From 'Nostoc azollae' 0708 (GTDB lineage: Bacteria > Cyanobacteriota > Cyanobacteriia > Cyanobacteriales > Nostocaceae): a DNA stretch of 64,000 nt. The stretch covers positions 4,716,001 through 4,780,000 of the forward strand of contig NC_014248.1 of NCBI RefSeq assembly GCF_000196515.1. The letters run 5' to 3'. The notes beneath the pieces are model-generated. The model saw only the letters and a list, made by a program, of their open reading frames with translations, ran no database searches and was not told the DNA's origin. Positions 29,040 through 40,040 of this stretch are shown one piece after another. The position numbers and the translations under genes are program-made. The first letter of the stretch is position 1; the number at the start of each line of letters is the position of its first letter.

Positions 29040-30149
29040 TTAAAAAGTCACCACACTGCGAATTGATTCCCCTGTGTGCATTAAATCAAAGGCATGATTA
29101 ATTTGCTCAATGGGCATCACATGAGTGATTAAATCATCAATATTTATCTTCCCAGTCATATATAAATCAACAATTTTCGGCACATCTGTACGCCCTCTTG
29201 CGCTACCAAAAGCTGAACCTTTCCAAACGCGCCCAGTTACTAATTGAAATGGACGAGTCCTGATTTCTTGTCCTGCATCTGCCACGCCAATAATTACACT
29301 AACACCCCAACCTTTATGACAACATTCTAAAGCCTGACGCATGACATTGACATTGCCAATACATTCAAAAGAATAATCTGCACCACCTTTAGTTAAATCT
29401 ATCAAATAAGGAACTAAATCACCTTCAATCTCATGGGGATTAACAAAATGTGTCATGCCAAGTTTTTCAGCTAAAGCGCGTTTTTTGGGATTAATATCAA
29501 CTCCCACAATCATATTTGCGCCTACCATCTTTGCCGCTTGGATAATATTTAAACCAATACCGCCTAAACCGAAAATTACTACATTTGCACCTGCTTCAAC
29601 TTTAGCTGTATATATAACTGCACCTATACCTGTCGTTACTCCACAGCCAATGTAACAAACTTTATCAAAGGGCGCATCTTCACGAATTTTAGCCACAGCT
29701 ATTTCTGGTAACACCGTATAATTAGCAAAGGTTGATGTTCCCATGTAGTGATGTATCATTTTGCCACCGATACTAAAACGACTAGTACCATTGGGCATTA
29801 AACCCCTGCCTTGAGTAGCGCGAATGGCTTGACAAAGGTTAGTTTTAAAACTAAGACAATATTCACATTCACGACATTCAGGTGTATATAAAGGAATGAC
29901 ATGATCACCGGGTTTAACGCTTTTTACATCAGCCCCCACTTCCACAACCACACCCGCACCTTCATGTCCTAAAATCGCCGGAAATAAACCTTCTGGATCA
30001 GCACCAGAAAGCGTATAAGCATCGGTATGACAAACACCGCTGGCTTTAATCTCAACTAATACTTCCCCAGCTTGTGGTCCCTCAAGTTCTACCGTTTCGA
30101 TGCTTAAGGGCTGAACCACACTATAAGCTACTGCCGCTTTAACTTGCAA
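29040..30149 (-). CDS. S-(hydroxymethyl)glutathione dehydrogenase (class III alcohol dehydrogenase)
   Basis: 369 residues, the standard length, starting at TTG 30149 (MQVKAAVAYSV). The start is decided by a strong AGGAGG site 8 nt before that TTG; the ATG at 30179 would put the AGGAGG inside the gene. Catalytic zinc region SGVCHTDAYTLSG and GHEGAGVV; structural zinc cysteines in PECRECEYC plus NLC; NAD site GLGGIGLNIIQ. It oxidises the formaldehyde-glutathione adduct. It precedes the hydrolase gene on the same strand, so the two form a formaldehyde-detoxification operon. Intact. Confidence 0.95.
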   Translation of the reverse strand: MQVKAAVAYSVVQPLSIETVELEGPQAGEVLVEIKASGVCHTDAYTLSGADPEGLFPAILGHEGAGVVVEVGADVKSVKPGDHVIPLYTPECRECEYCLSFKTNLCQAIRATQGRGLMPNGTSRFSIGGKMIHHYMGTSTFANYTVLPEIAVAKIREDAPFDKVCYIGCGVTTGIGAVIYTAKVEAGANVVIFGLGGIGLNIIQAAKMVGANMIVGVDINPKKRALAEKLGMTHFVNPHEIEGDLVPYLIDLTKGGADYSFECIGNVNVMRQALECCHKGWGVSVIIGVADAGQEIRTRPFQLVTGRVWKGSAFGSARGRTDVPKIVDLYMTGKINIDDLITHVMPIEQINHAFDLMHTGESIRSVVTF

Positions 30150-30304
30150 AAGATATTCCTCCTGATACCAACTTATCAATGAGTGTATATCAGTAAATGG
30201 TTACATAAATTTATATTGTTTTTGTTGATAAATGTAAAGTTTTTTCAGCGCTCCCCTGTCAAATCCCCTATCTGTATAGTAAATTTGTATCTTTACAAGC
30301 AAGA

Positions 30305-30342
30305 GAAACCCCCCCTTGTGGTGGGGCTTTATTTTTTCACTG
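30305..30342 (+). terminator. Hairpin with T-rich tail
   Basis: A C-run and a G-run (ACCCC..GGGG) form a short stem at 30308-30327, followed on the plus strand by TTTATTTTTTC. No plus-strand gene ends here, so direction and function are uncertain; it lies in the gap upstream of the dehydrogenase start. Confidence 0.3.
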
Positions 30343-30493
30343 GAGTTTAGACTAAAGAAGAGTATCTACCCAAACAGGGCATAGGAGTAAATTGTATGTC
30401 AAATCATAGCTACCGCTATGAAAATGTATAGGACTCCTATATATATACAAAGTATTTCAGCAGTTATAAAGCATGACTACCGTAGTTCAATAT

Positions 30494-31297
30494 TTATCCG
30501 GTTGGGGTTATTTGGACTTGTGACAGGGGACGGATGGGACGGTATGAGTTAGGACTAGGGGTAGTAATTACTACTCGTAGAAATAAGTAATGAAGAATAC
30601 CAGCAACAAAGGCTCTGGCGACTGAGGATAGACCACATATACCTTGAGAATCTGGAGTAATGTTTTTAGCATCACGCCAGAGGCTAAGATGTAGGTGACA
30701 GCCATTACCAGAAGTTTCCGCAAAGATTTTAGGTAAAAAAGATGCAGTTAAATAATGACGATGTGCGAACTGCTTGCAGCAGCGCTTCGCTATCGCTCTC
30801 ACTGTTTCTCTAAACACAACTTGCCAGTCAGATACTTCTAAAGCTTCTGTGTACCTCATCGATATTTCCTGCTGGCCTGGTCCCGATTCTGTATAATACT
30901 CTCCTACGGGTATTCCCTGAATAATTAGAGCATCTGCTACATTATTAATTACCTCTAAGTTGGCATCTATAGAGGCAGTAGCAGCAAATACTGTGGAATC
31001 TGCACCGACTATTTCCTCTCTATTCTTTTGTAACAAATAAAACTCGTTCTCAAAAGCTGCCTGAATTTCTAAACCCTCCTTTCTTGCCTCCTCAGTCATC
31101 CGTAATAAGAACCCACAGGGACACAAAGCCCAAGGTTAACCTGCCATTATCATGTTACTCAATACACGGGCATGACCGAGAGAATAAGGTAAACGTGTTA
31201 GAGTTTACCAATCTGGTACTAAGCGTACATCTCCCACAGGGGTAAGTCCAGAAGCAGTGATCACTGAATCATACATTACAGGGAGAGCCTGTAATCC
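30494..31297 (-). pseudogene. Glutamine synthetase-family protein, truncated and broken
   Basis: On the minus strand: LPVMYDSVITASGLTPVGDV and HARVLSNMIMAG with internal stops (near 31204 and 31140), then an open stretch 31126-30494 with the GS catalytic glutamates (EIQAAFENEFYL), EYYTESGPGQQEISM and the ATP/ammonium segment AETSGNGCHLHLSLW. It stops at 30494 shortly after NSYRPIRP, so the C-terminal third (adenylation-like loop, last barrel part) is gone, and the first 40 or so residues are also lost. Not functional. Confidence 0.82.
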
Positions 31298-31488
31298 TTT
31301 TTAAAACTGCAAACAATAGATTTTCAAATTGATTTCAGTGACTTATATGAACAAGTTAATTTTACCCAAAATAATGATGAATAACTAATTGACTTTGACA
31401 AGATACCCGACTTTTTTAGAAATTCCGAATCTAAACTTCTATAATCAGGTTACAATAAGTAAAAATTAACGGGATATAGCAGTTTTTG

Positions 31489-32718
31489 GTGAATAAACCT
31501 CAAATCCCCAATTTACTACTGCCAGCACCTCTTGTAGGCTCAGATGCTGGTTCTTTCACTGAGTTTACAGTAACTCAAAGGATGCCAGATATTGCTCGTC
31601 GTGTAATTGCAGAAAATAAATTTTCTATCGACATAAATCAAAGCTTGGAAGAATTAGCCGCAGAACTACCAAGTGGATATTTACGAACTTTAACCAATGA
31701 TACTGGTGCAGATTTTCACAACTGGGAGAAATATTTAGAACTCTATAAACATCAGCATTGGGTAGATGTACCTTGGTTTTTTGCGGAAACTTATTTTTAT
31801 CGTCTGATTCTCAATATTACTAATTACTTCCAACCAGGTGGCTCACAATGTATTGATCCATTTTTATTACAAAAGATTAAAGGTCTAGAAACATCAATCA
31901 ATTCAATTATTTCTTTATGTACTCCAGTGGAGAAATGGTTAATTCAGTCTCAACAAGAAGGGAAACCCAGTAAGTCATCTCTCATTACTTTATTATATTT
32001 TGCATTGTGGGGAAACCGGGTTGATTTAAGTTTATGGTCGGCTTTTGAAGATGACAGAAGTAGTTTTGATATTCAGATTCAATTAAATAATATTTTAATA
32101 GATGACTCCTTTGCTGTTACTAAACTATTAACTAAATCCCAGAATAACCGCATTGATTTTGTGATTGATAATGCAGGTTTTGAGTTAACTTGTGATTTGT
32201 GTTTGGTAGATTTTCTCTTGGGTGGTGGTTTTACCAATCAGGTTTATCTTCATTTAAAGCCCCATCCAACTTTTGTATCTGATGCGATGGTAAAAGATGT
32301 AGTTTATACTAAAGATTTCTTAGTACAAAGTAGCCATCCTCAAGTTCAATCTTTGGGAAAGAGATTAACAGAAAATTTAGCTTCCGGTCGGTTAGTTTTA
32401 GCTGAAGATTATTTTTGGACTTCACCTTTAGCGTTTTGGGAAATGCCAATATTACTCAAAGATGAGTTAGCGAAGTCGAATTTAATGATTGTTAAAGGTG
32501 ATGCTAATTATCGGCGTTTGTTAGGGGATCGCTCTTGGGATTTTACCACAAAATTTGCAGATATAGTTTCTTATTTGCCTGCACCAATGGTAGCTTTACG
32601 CACCTTAAAATCAGAAGTTGCTACGGGACTGACAGCTGAAGTTATACTGGAATTAGCAAATACTGATCCTAATTGGTTAACCAATGGACAGTGGGGTGTA
32701 ATCCAGTTGATAAGTTAA
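31489..32718 (+). CDS. ARMT1-like damage-control phosphatase (DUF89)
   Basis: About 409 residues. The start is probably GTG 31489 (a TTG directly before it is also possible). Metal-binding and catalytic family motifs: DNAGFELTCDLCLVDFLLG, LHLKPHPTFVSDA, IVKGDANYRRLLGD and RTLKSEVATGL. These metal-dependent phosphatases act on damaged or over-phosphorylated sugar phosphates. Intact and surrounded by pseudogenes on both sides, so selection seems to keep it. Confidence 0.86.
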   Translation: MNKPQIPNLLLPAPLVGSDAGSFTEFTVTQRMPDIARRVIAENKFSIDINQSLEELAAELPSGYLRTLTNDTGADFHNWEKYLELYKHQHWVDVPWFFAETYFYRLILNITNYFQPGGSQCIDPFLLQKIKGLETSINSIISLCTPVEKWLIQSQQEGKPSKSSLITLLYFALWGNRVDLSLWSAFEDDRSSFDIQIQLNNILIDDSFAVTKLLTKSQNNRIDFVIDNAGFELTCDLCLVDFLLGGGFTNQVYLHLKPHPTFVSDAMVKDVVYTKDFLVQSSHPQVQSLGKRLTENLASGRLVLAEDYFWTSPLAFWEMPILLKDELAKSNLMIVKGDANYRRLLGDRSWDFTTKFADIVSYLPAPMVALRTLKSEVATGLTAEVILELANTDPNWLTNGQWGVIQLIS

Positions 32719-32954
32719 GGTATTTAGTAGATACTTTACCTAATTTCAGCTATGAAATTGATTTCTGAACCATCAGTTCCTATAAAAATCCAAAAGATGA
32801 AGCAAAGGGTGCGATGGCAGCATCCTAGCATCTTGCAGCGTGGAATTGACCAAACTGCGATGATTTTAGATGATGGTAAGGAGGCAAGTCCAGATTTTTC
32901 ATTTATGGTGATAGGTGATAGTGGAACTAAATCCCACTATGGTTGTCCTCCTGG

Positions 32955-34792
32955 CCCGGATTTCTCACAAAAAGATAAAAAAAGGGGTCAAAGACTGCGG
33001 AAATGTATATATAGCAAGCATCTCAGCAGTTGGAAACCATGACCCCATCTTCAACAGATTGTATACCAAAACAGTTGAAATTTGAGCAACAAAAATGGCC
33101 GCCAGTGATAGTCAATTTCCAGGGTGGACAAGTAAGAGCAGATGCAGGATTAAGCTTAATTGCTGAAATAGACAGAAAATTGCAAATCACATCACAGTTT
33201 GCACAATGTTTCCAAGATTAGCGAAAGCCAAATCGGATTGACCATTCAATAGAGAGCTTAATTAAACAAAGAATATACGGGCTGGTCATGGGGTATGAAG
33301 ACTTGAATGACCACGAAGAATTACGTCATGACCAGATGTTTGCTATAGCATTAGGAAAAAGGATTAGAGTAGAGAATGAACCTGCAACATTGGCAGGAAA
33401 GAGTACATTAAATCCCCTGGAAAATTGTCCTGAAGATGTGGAACAAGGAACAGACAGCGGGTACCATAAAATCGGGCATTCTCCATCAGCAATTGAAAGC
33501 TTATTTGTCAAAATATTTCTAGAATCTTACGCCAAAGAACCAAGAGAAATTGTTTTGGATTTAGATGTAACTGATGACTTAGTCCACAGCTATCAGGAGC
33601 AAGTTTTCTTGAATACTTATGATGGGGGATACTGCTATGCTCCACTTTATGTTTTCTGTGGAAAACATCTATTAGCAGCCAAACTTCGCCCTTCAAACGT
33701 AGACCCAGCATTTGGGGCATTATCAGAAGTACAAAGAGTGATTAAACAAATAGGTCAACAATGGAAGAATGTTGAGATTTTAGTAGGTGGAGATAGTGTT
33801 TATTCTAGAGACGATATCATCACATGGTGTGAATCCCACATGGGTGTGGATTATGTTTTTGGATCGGCGCAAAATAGTCGTTTAATTGGGATGACTAGAA
33901 AGACTCAAAGTAGAGCATCCCTTGAGTTTGAGGAAAAACTATCAACAGTAGTTTCATTCTTAGAAACTATGTTTAAACCAGATGAAGAACTTGCAGAATT
34001 TGCTGGTGACTTGATTAATAACTCAATTTGGTATAAATCGTTAGACTATAAAACTCGTGAATCTTGGAGCCGTAGTCGTCGTGTTATTTTTAAAGTTGAA
34101 TATGGAGTAAAAGGGACTAATCTTCGTTTTGTTGTAACTTCACTTTCTACTAATAAAGTACCTCCTAGTCAACTATATAGACAAAAATATTGTCAGCGAG
34201 GGGAGATGGAAAATCGTTTTAAAGAACAACAATTAGAACTTTTTAGTGCTAGAACAAGCACCCATACATTTGCGGGAAATCAATTAGGTTTATGCTTCTC
34301 TTCTATAGCTTAGGTTTTGCTCAATGCCTTGGGTCGAAAATGTTTAGCTAAGACCGAATTACAAAATGCTACTGTTGGGACTATTCGTACCAAATTATTG
34401 AAGTTAGGAGCTTTAATTACTGTAAGTACACGTCCCATTTTAATTGCGATTACTAGTTCTTGCCCATACAGACATATCTTTGGTACTGCTCATAGACGCT
34501 TAAGAATGCTCACTAATACTGCTTAATTTGAAGTTAAATTGCCTTTTACTTATTTCTAATTAATCAGACTTCGCCCTTGGGTTGATTCAAGTCTTGTTTT
34601 GTCATGCTTAATTTTATGAACAGAGCATTTTGATTTTACTACCAATAAAAAGATAGTGACTATTTTAGCATTATAAATGCAATTTTATATTTAATTTATC
34701 TCTGCGATTCAATTTTGATTGATGATGTATCAAAATTTAGTCTCACATCAGGTCATGTAAATTTATTTTTTACTGCTTGTGAGAAATCCGGG
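32955..34792 (+). mobile_element. IS1380-family insertion sequence, copy A (1838 bp)
   Basis: Terminal inverted repeats CCCGGATTTCTCACAA at both ends (16 bp perfect). It carries one transposase reading frame of 495 codons interrupted by two TAG stops. A second copy (45492-47328) is highly similar from end to end. The expected target duplication is not clean here: the left flank ends CTGG and the right starts CTCA, where the host gene predicts CTCA, so the left flank has probably changed. Confidence 0.93.
33039..34526 (+). pseudogene. IS1380-family transposase A with two TAG codons
   Basis: ATG 33039, MTPSSTDCIPKQLKFEQQ, RADAGLSLIAEIDRKL, then TAG 33219-33221, HSIESLIKQRIYGLVMGYED (DDE_Tnp_1/IS1380 family), VLDLDVTDD with the catalytic Asp, LVGGDSVYSRDD, YCQRGEMENRFKE with the final Glu, then TAG 34311-34313, and a tail to 34526. 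Otherwise open with no frameshift. Both TAGs replace Tyr in related proteins (inferred from family knowledge). Confidence 0.9.
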
Positions 34793-36137
34793 CTCAACGT
34801 CAAGTTGCGGAAATGATTCTGAATAATAGTGATGATTGCCGTTTTGTTTTACATACTGGTGATGTGATTTATGTGGTGGGTTCTCGCGAGTATTATCCGG
34901 CTAATTTTATTGAACCTTACCAGGAATTTTTGGTAGGTGGTGAAAATCCCAACAATATTGCTTATGACGAGATGGTTTTTAAGTTACCCATTTTGGCAGT
35001 TTTGGGTAATCATGATTACTATGATGTACCTTTGATGTATCGGTTTGTGACGGGTGCGACTTTACCTTTGCGCCGAATCTATCACTATAGAGATATTGAA
35101 ATTGGTTGGCATGGTTCAAATTAAGGAGATGCTTATACAAGAGCATTTATTGATTATTTAGCGGCTCTTGCTGCCAGTGAGTTGGAAAATCATTTAGACT
35201 TACATTATACTGTTAAAAGTCATACTGGCGTATGTTTGCGTTATCAACCGGGAAATTTCACCCGCTTACCTAATCGGTATTATACGTTTCGTTATGGTGG
35301 AATTGACTTTTTTGCCCTTGATTCTAATACTTTTAATACACCAGAACCTTTACCAGAAAACCAAGCGGGAGATATTTACCGTCGGGAGTTACTACACCGT
35401 CGTCAGAAGTTGGAACAAGAAGAGTTGCAAATTTTGGCAGAGTGTGAAAAACTTAATTCGGAAAATCCCGCAGAATCTGAATAATTGGCTGATTTGGGTG
35501 CTAAGGTAGATCAACTCAATGAAGTCAAGATTGATATTAAAAAGCAATTAGAAACTCATAGAAATGCTGATGTCGATTTTGAACTACTGCAATGGTTACA
35601 AAATCGCTTAATTGAATCTTGGCATAATTCAGAAGTGCGGGGACGGGTGATATTTTTTCATCATCCTCCTTATGTGACAGAAGCAACTAAGTGGCATCAA
35701 GGACAGACTTTAGCTGTACGTCATCGTTTACGGCGAGTATTTGAAAAAGTGGCGGGAAACTTCTTGGGTAATATGACTGAAGGTAGACTGCTGGTAGACA
35801 TGATTTTTAACGGTCACGCACATTGTTTGGAATATCTGCGGACAGTGAACACAGGATATGCTGATTCTTACATTAACTATATTGTCTGTGGTGGAAGTGG
35901 TCGTCGTCCCCGTCGTCAACGACAGGAAGGAACAGTACTAGTAAATAGTATCATATGTAATCCTAATAGTTTTACATATAAAGTTGCAGATTTACTGCTT
36001 TATGTGGGACGCAGCAGTTACGGTTCCCAGAGGAAAAAGCCTTATTCCTGCGTGCGGGTGGATGTGAAAGCTGGTTTCCCTGCTAAGTTTGTTATTACAC
36101 CACTAATTACAGAATTAATAGAGGGGAAATGGTGTGA

Positions 36138-36985
36138 TTGCTCTTTAGAATCATTTATAATTTAGTATTCATCCTTCTTCTCACTTGGGGAATATTACTA
36201 TCTTTCTCCAACCTTCCCACAGCAGCATCTCCCGTTTATGAACAGCAAGAAAATCACAGTTCAGACGGTATCGGTAAATACTACATGGTATGGGAAATTG
36301 CCCAAGTAATCGGATATATAGGTGCAGGTTGGTTAGAAAGACCGAACAGAGAAGCAGAAGAAAAACCCAGTCAAATAATCAATCTCCTCAACTTAAAACC
36401 TGATGAAGTAGTTGCAGATACTGGTGCTGGTACAGGTTATTTAAGTTTTTTAATAGCACCATTATTACCAGAAGGTAGAGTTTTAGCGGTTGATATTCAG
36501 CCAGAAATGTTAGAAATAATGGAGTCTTTTAAACAAGAGAAAAATATCAATAATATTGAACCAATTTTAGCAATCATGGTAGATGCTTATCATGAATAGA
36601 CCTATTGCAAAATTGTTTCTGTGGTATGTAGAGAGTTTTAGATTTTATGTATTTTTGGTGTTCTTTGGGCTCGCTAATTCAAACCTAACCCTGTAACTCT
36701 AACTTTTGGCTAAAACAAAGAAAACCCCCATTGTAACATAAAATTAATTCTGCAAGAGGTCTAATTAGCATATCCTCAAGAAGTAATGACAGAAATAGTG
36801 AAAGCCTTAAAACTAGGTGGTACAGTTGTTTTAGTAGAATAGCGTGCTAAAAATCCCTTCATTATGATTAAACATCTCCACAAAATGACTCAAAAACAAG
36901 TGAGAAAAGAAATGCAGGCAGTAGGTTTAGTTTTTCAAGAAACAAAAAACATATTACCACAATAGCATTTTATAGTATTTCAAAA
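36138..36985 (+). pseudogene. Signal-bearing SAM-dependent methyltransferase split by MITE copy B
   Basis: ATG 36138 overlaps the metallophosphoesterase end by 28 bp. An N-terminal hydrophobic segment (LVFILLLTWGILLSF) suggests export or membrane anchoring. The SAM motif is VADTGAGTGYLSFL, followed by GRVLAVDIQPEML. A short deletion appears before MVDAYHE, where 15 or so residues usually lie between. The MITE (36598-36762) follows, then AYPQEVMTEIVKALKLGG, a TAG in VLVE-stop-RAKNPF and a second stop near the end. Dead; function unknown in family. Confidence 0.8.
36598..36762. mobile_element. 165-bp MITE copy B with AAT target duplication
   Basis: An inverted copy of the element at 4147-4316, with terminal repeats AGACCTATTGCA and TGCAAGAGGTCT. 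Direct repeats AAT lie on both sides (36595-36597 and 36763-36765). Removing the element and one AAT joins the host methyltransferase frame as YHE-LAYPQE. Confidence 0.9.
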
Positions 36986-37063
36986 ATCCCTGATAATTTC
37001 CGCAGCACACAGATAAATCATCTGCATTTATCTGCGGCTAATTACCTCTTAATATCGCTCATA

Positions 37064-37345
37064 TTATTGAACATGCGGAATCAAACTAGGGTTTTTAGCT
37101 GCACCATCCCAAACAATCCAGTTGATATTATCATCCAAATCAACCGCATTATTGGTAACTTTAAAGTACAGCTTTCCTCCTCCTTTAACTTCCACAGCAA
37201 AATCACATTTTTGGGCATAGACAACAATAAAACCCCTATCGCGTAAACAATACATCGCCCAATTTTTCAAAGATTGCTTATAGGGTTCGTGAGGAATTGG
37301 TGGGTTAGTAATTACGTCTTCAATAACTTTTAAAACTTTTTCCAT
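37064..37345 (-). CDS. Unrecognised small protein
   Basis: 93 residues from ATG 37345 (MEKVLKVIEDVITNPP); an upstream start overlapping the VOC gene is possible but has nothing to support it. Contains Trp/Asp-rich C-terminus (DDNINWIVWDGAAKN) and no known domain I can name. It begins 8 nt after the VOC stop, so it was probably co-transcribed with it. Intact frame. Confidence 0.6.
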   Translation of the reverse strand: MEKVLKVIEDVITNPPIPHEPYKQSLKNWAMYCLRDRGFIVVYAQKCDFAVEVKGGGKLYFKVTNNAVDLDDNINWIVWDGAAKNPSLIPHVQ

Positions 37346-37353
37346 TTTCCCAC

Positions 37354-37728
37354 TTAATGAGGAGCACAACGAATTTCAATCATAAACCCATCAGGGTCAT
37401 AAAAGTACACACCTCTACCTGTAGAACGAGTAACTGGTCCGTGTGCAATTACTAAATTATTTTCTCTGAGCGCGGATACAGCTTGATCAAATAATTCTGC
37501 CTCAATATCAAACGCCAAATGGTAAGCTCTAGTAAAGGACTTACTGGGGTCAGGGTCTGGTGGGAATAATTCCGGTTCTCCAAATAAGTCTAATATCGTT
37601 CCATCAGGAGTGACAAAATTAGTGATTTTTCCAACATTTACAAGTTCTACTAAAGTTGCTGGTACTTCCTCTCCTGTGAGTTCGTGTAAACCTAAGATAT
37701 GACCATAAAAATACCGAGATGCTTGCAT
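37354..37728 (-). pseudogene. VOC-superfamily (glyoxalase/dioxygenase-like) protein with lost N-terminus
   Basis: 124 residues visible from MQASRYFYGHILGLHEL to EIRCAPH. The C-terminal VOC metal segments (FDIEAELFDQAVSAL, GVYFYDPDGFMIEI) are present. The frame continues upstream only for about 20 residues (VALYGAEYGLNVRN) before it is interrupted near 37785, so the first beta-alpha-beta unit with its metal His is damaged or gone. Metal-dependent small-molecule chemistry is expected of the family; this copy is probably inactive. Confidence 0.6.
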
Positions 37729-37738
37729 ATTGCGGACA

Positions 37739-38067
37739 TTTAACCCATATTCCGCACCATAAAGTGCTACAGAGAGAAATTACGGAGAGAAAAAATCCAA
37801 GGGAGCATAAAAAGAAACATATGCAGTGATAAAAGGCATTGGAGAAACAGTAAAGCACCAAAAATAGCATCAAAAGCTATTCTCAATAAGGAGCAATAAG
37901 AAAGAACACCGCCCAGAGGACTCAACAGATAAATGAAGATATTCAAGAGATAAATCATAATTTAGACTAATAGATTCAAGTAAAAAAATAAATTCTAGTA
38001 AAATAGAGCTATAAATCAAAGAGATTAGGTTATTTTCTGATATTAATTAAATTAATAGAGAGAAAAA
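37739..38067 (-). other. Low-complexity stretch between VOC remnant and IS1634
   Basis: About 330 bp. The minus strand has one hydrophobic open stretch (37958-37767, LLNIFIYLLSPLGG) without family similarity, likely spurious or an eroded membrane protein. The IS1634 left end should be here but no terminal repeat was found. Confidence 0.3.
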
Positions 38068-39616
38068 TTAGGTAAGTAATTGATAGTAGGGAAAACAATA
38101 ATCTGCTAAAAGATTGGCAATAAAATCTCTCTCTTGAGTCCAGTTAGAGATGTGTTTTTCTTGGTTAAGTATAACTATATGAAGAAACTCAAAGCATGGA
38201 AAAATACAGCGTAAAGTGGGGCGGTCAGTTGGTTTGCCCAATTGATTTTTTACTGTTGATTTAGACTCTCTCAAAGGGGTTCTAATTTGTCGTTGCGCTA
38301 AAGTATAAACCAGCAGACATAAACCCATAATCATTCCCAGGGACTCTATTCTCTCTGGACTTCTTAGGAAAATACTGTCTGCGAAAAATAAACGCCCTGC
38401 CCTCAGAAATTCTGTATTAATTTTACTTTCATTCTGGGAGGATGTAGCTGATATTTCAGAGGATATCTCTCCTGAACTATCTTTTTTCTTAGATTTGAGT
38501 TAAGTAACTTTAATCTGGTTAATTTGGTGATATTTAAATTGTTTGAATAGTGTAGATAACCCCTTGATAGCATCAGCTTCACAAGCAAATTTTTCTGGTG
38601 ATAACTTTTTCAAATCTTGCACAGCTTTTGATTGTGCCTTGGTAATTTTTTGTGAGAGTTTACCCAGCTCTAATTCTCTTCTTTCTTGATTTTGCACTAC
38701 TAACCATCTTTGTTCTATTCCTGGATAATTTACTGTTTTTGAAGCTAGTTTACATCCGGGTAAGTTACTATCAACCAATTCTGGTTCTGGTAATTTTGAT
38801 ATTAATCATTGTGCTGATTTTACGCTTAATGGCACTGGACATAACCAGCTTAAATCTGACATCATTTTCAGATTTGATTCTGTATATAAGGCCCAGTCTG
38901 CTACTATGAGACTGTTAACTTTTAACTGTTTTTGGTACTCTACTGCTATTTTACCAAAGCATGATGAATCTGCTTGGTTTCCCGATGCTAGTTTTAAAAA
39001 TATATATTGGTATGTCTCCATCTCCTGAACATATCATTTCTATGATGAACTGTTTTAACTCCGGTCTATGGTCACCAGAATAACCGTAGGTGATGGTTAT
39101 TTCTTTTGGTGATTTTACTGCTAATTCTTCTAGTTCTTGATTATTTCCTACTTTTTGACTCTCAAATATTACTTCTGGTAAGCTGGTATTATATTGCCCA
39201 TGTACGTCCATTTATGATGAGTCTAGATGGCCTGCTCATAGGGATACTCCAAATTTTTGGGCTGCTTTTAAGGCGACAATAAAAAATATTCTATCCAATC
39301 CTTTTATAAATAGTTCATCCATGACTCTCCCCAGTTTATCGTCCTTGAGATATTCTGGTTTTACTCCTGCTCCTATTAGATGCTCACAGGGGATTGTTTC
39401 AAAATACTGGGGAAACATATATAACGGTTTCTATACAAATCCTAACCCGTTGATTATCATGGGTTTTACTACATCACCCGGACTTACGTTCTCTCCAATT
39501 TCAAGGATTATTTCTACTACTCCTATGGCGTCTATTATTCCTGCTACTATGCCTAAATGGTCTAGGTTTTGAATTTCCATTTTTTGAAGCTTTGATTTCA
39601 CAAAAGAATTATCCAC
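38068..39616 (-). pseudogene. IS1634-type transposase (DUF4277), many stops
   Basis: From ATG 39616: KMEIQNLDHLGIVAGIIDAI and IGENVSPGDVVKPMIINGLGF (the DUF4277 domain), then stops, EHLIGAGVKPEYLKDDKLGR, SLPEVIFESQKVG, ITITYGYSGDHRPELKQF, and in the later parts VNSLIVADWALYTESNLK, ADSIFLRSPERIESLGMIMG and PFYQ-type end. At least seven stops. It was an IS1634-family element; the ends are not resolved. Confidence 0.82.
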
Positions 39617-40040
39617 AACTCCTGTTGTGATTCAATCATTTCTTCTTCTGTTCTAATTTAATTTTTAAATCATTAAATTTTCTTTTCTTTTATCTTCTTT
39701 ACAAAACTTTATTCTCTCACTCTATTGCCATTTTAATGATACTATTCTCATCAAGCCTTTTCTTCCTTGAAGGAGCTTCAGTTCTTGTGTACTACTTTAC
39801 CAGCTTCTTTTGATGTGTGACAGTTAGGGTGGGGAAGGTGGGATTTAAAGCGATATGATGGACTTTTCGTAGGTAGCAGGTGGGAATAGTATTGTTAGAA
39901 ATCATTTTTAACAATTCAAAAGACATGAAGAATTAAGAGTTGTTTCATACAGTCTAACGCAAGCAAATGTCTGAATACCAGTATATTTGCGTTAAGATGA
40001 TACTAGAGGGGGAAACATTCTACTATGACTAAACTTGACA
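39617..40040. other. Gene-less stretch before the Z1-type locus
   Basis: About 420 bp, AT-rich. Contains a dyad (TAACGCAA at 39955-39962 and TTGCGTTA at 39987-39994) 46 bp before the next coding remnant, possibly an operator or hairpin. Nothing else supported. Confidence 0.35.

Larger units (their letters stand above)
32752..36165 (+). pseudogene. Metallophosphoesterase split by an IS1380 copy
   Basis: The N-terminal part (32752-32954) starts MKLISEPSVPIKIQ and reaches the first motif FMVIGDSGT, then the IS1380 element at 32955-34792 interrupts. After it the frame continues with the remaining motifs: FVLHTGDVIY, LAVLGNHDYYD, FFHHPPY and FNGHAHCLE. Stops at 35122-35124 and 35482-35484 split the rest; 35485-36165 is open to the end. 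About 500 residues originally. Calcineurin-type phosphatase motifs were all present before the insertion. Confidence 0.87.

Noticed and set aside
33219-34313. Genetic recoding of TAG to an amino acid
   Set aside because: Many pseudogenes nearby also have TAA and TGA at sense positions, and intact genes end in normal stops, so general recoding is unlikely. Trans-mobilisation of a defective copy is simpler.
37767-37958. Hydrophobic minus-strand open stretch (possible membrane protein)
   Set aside because: Composition is AT-driven, there is no family match and no good ribosome site; kept only as a note.
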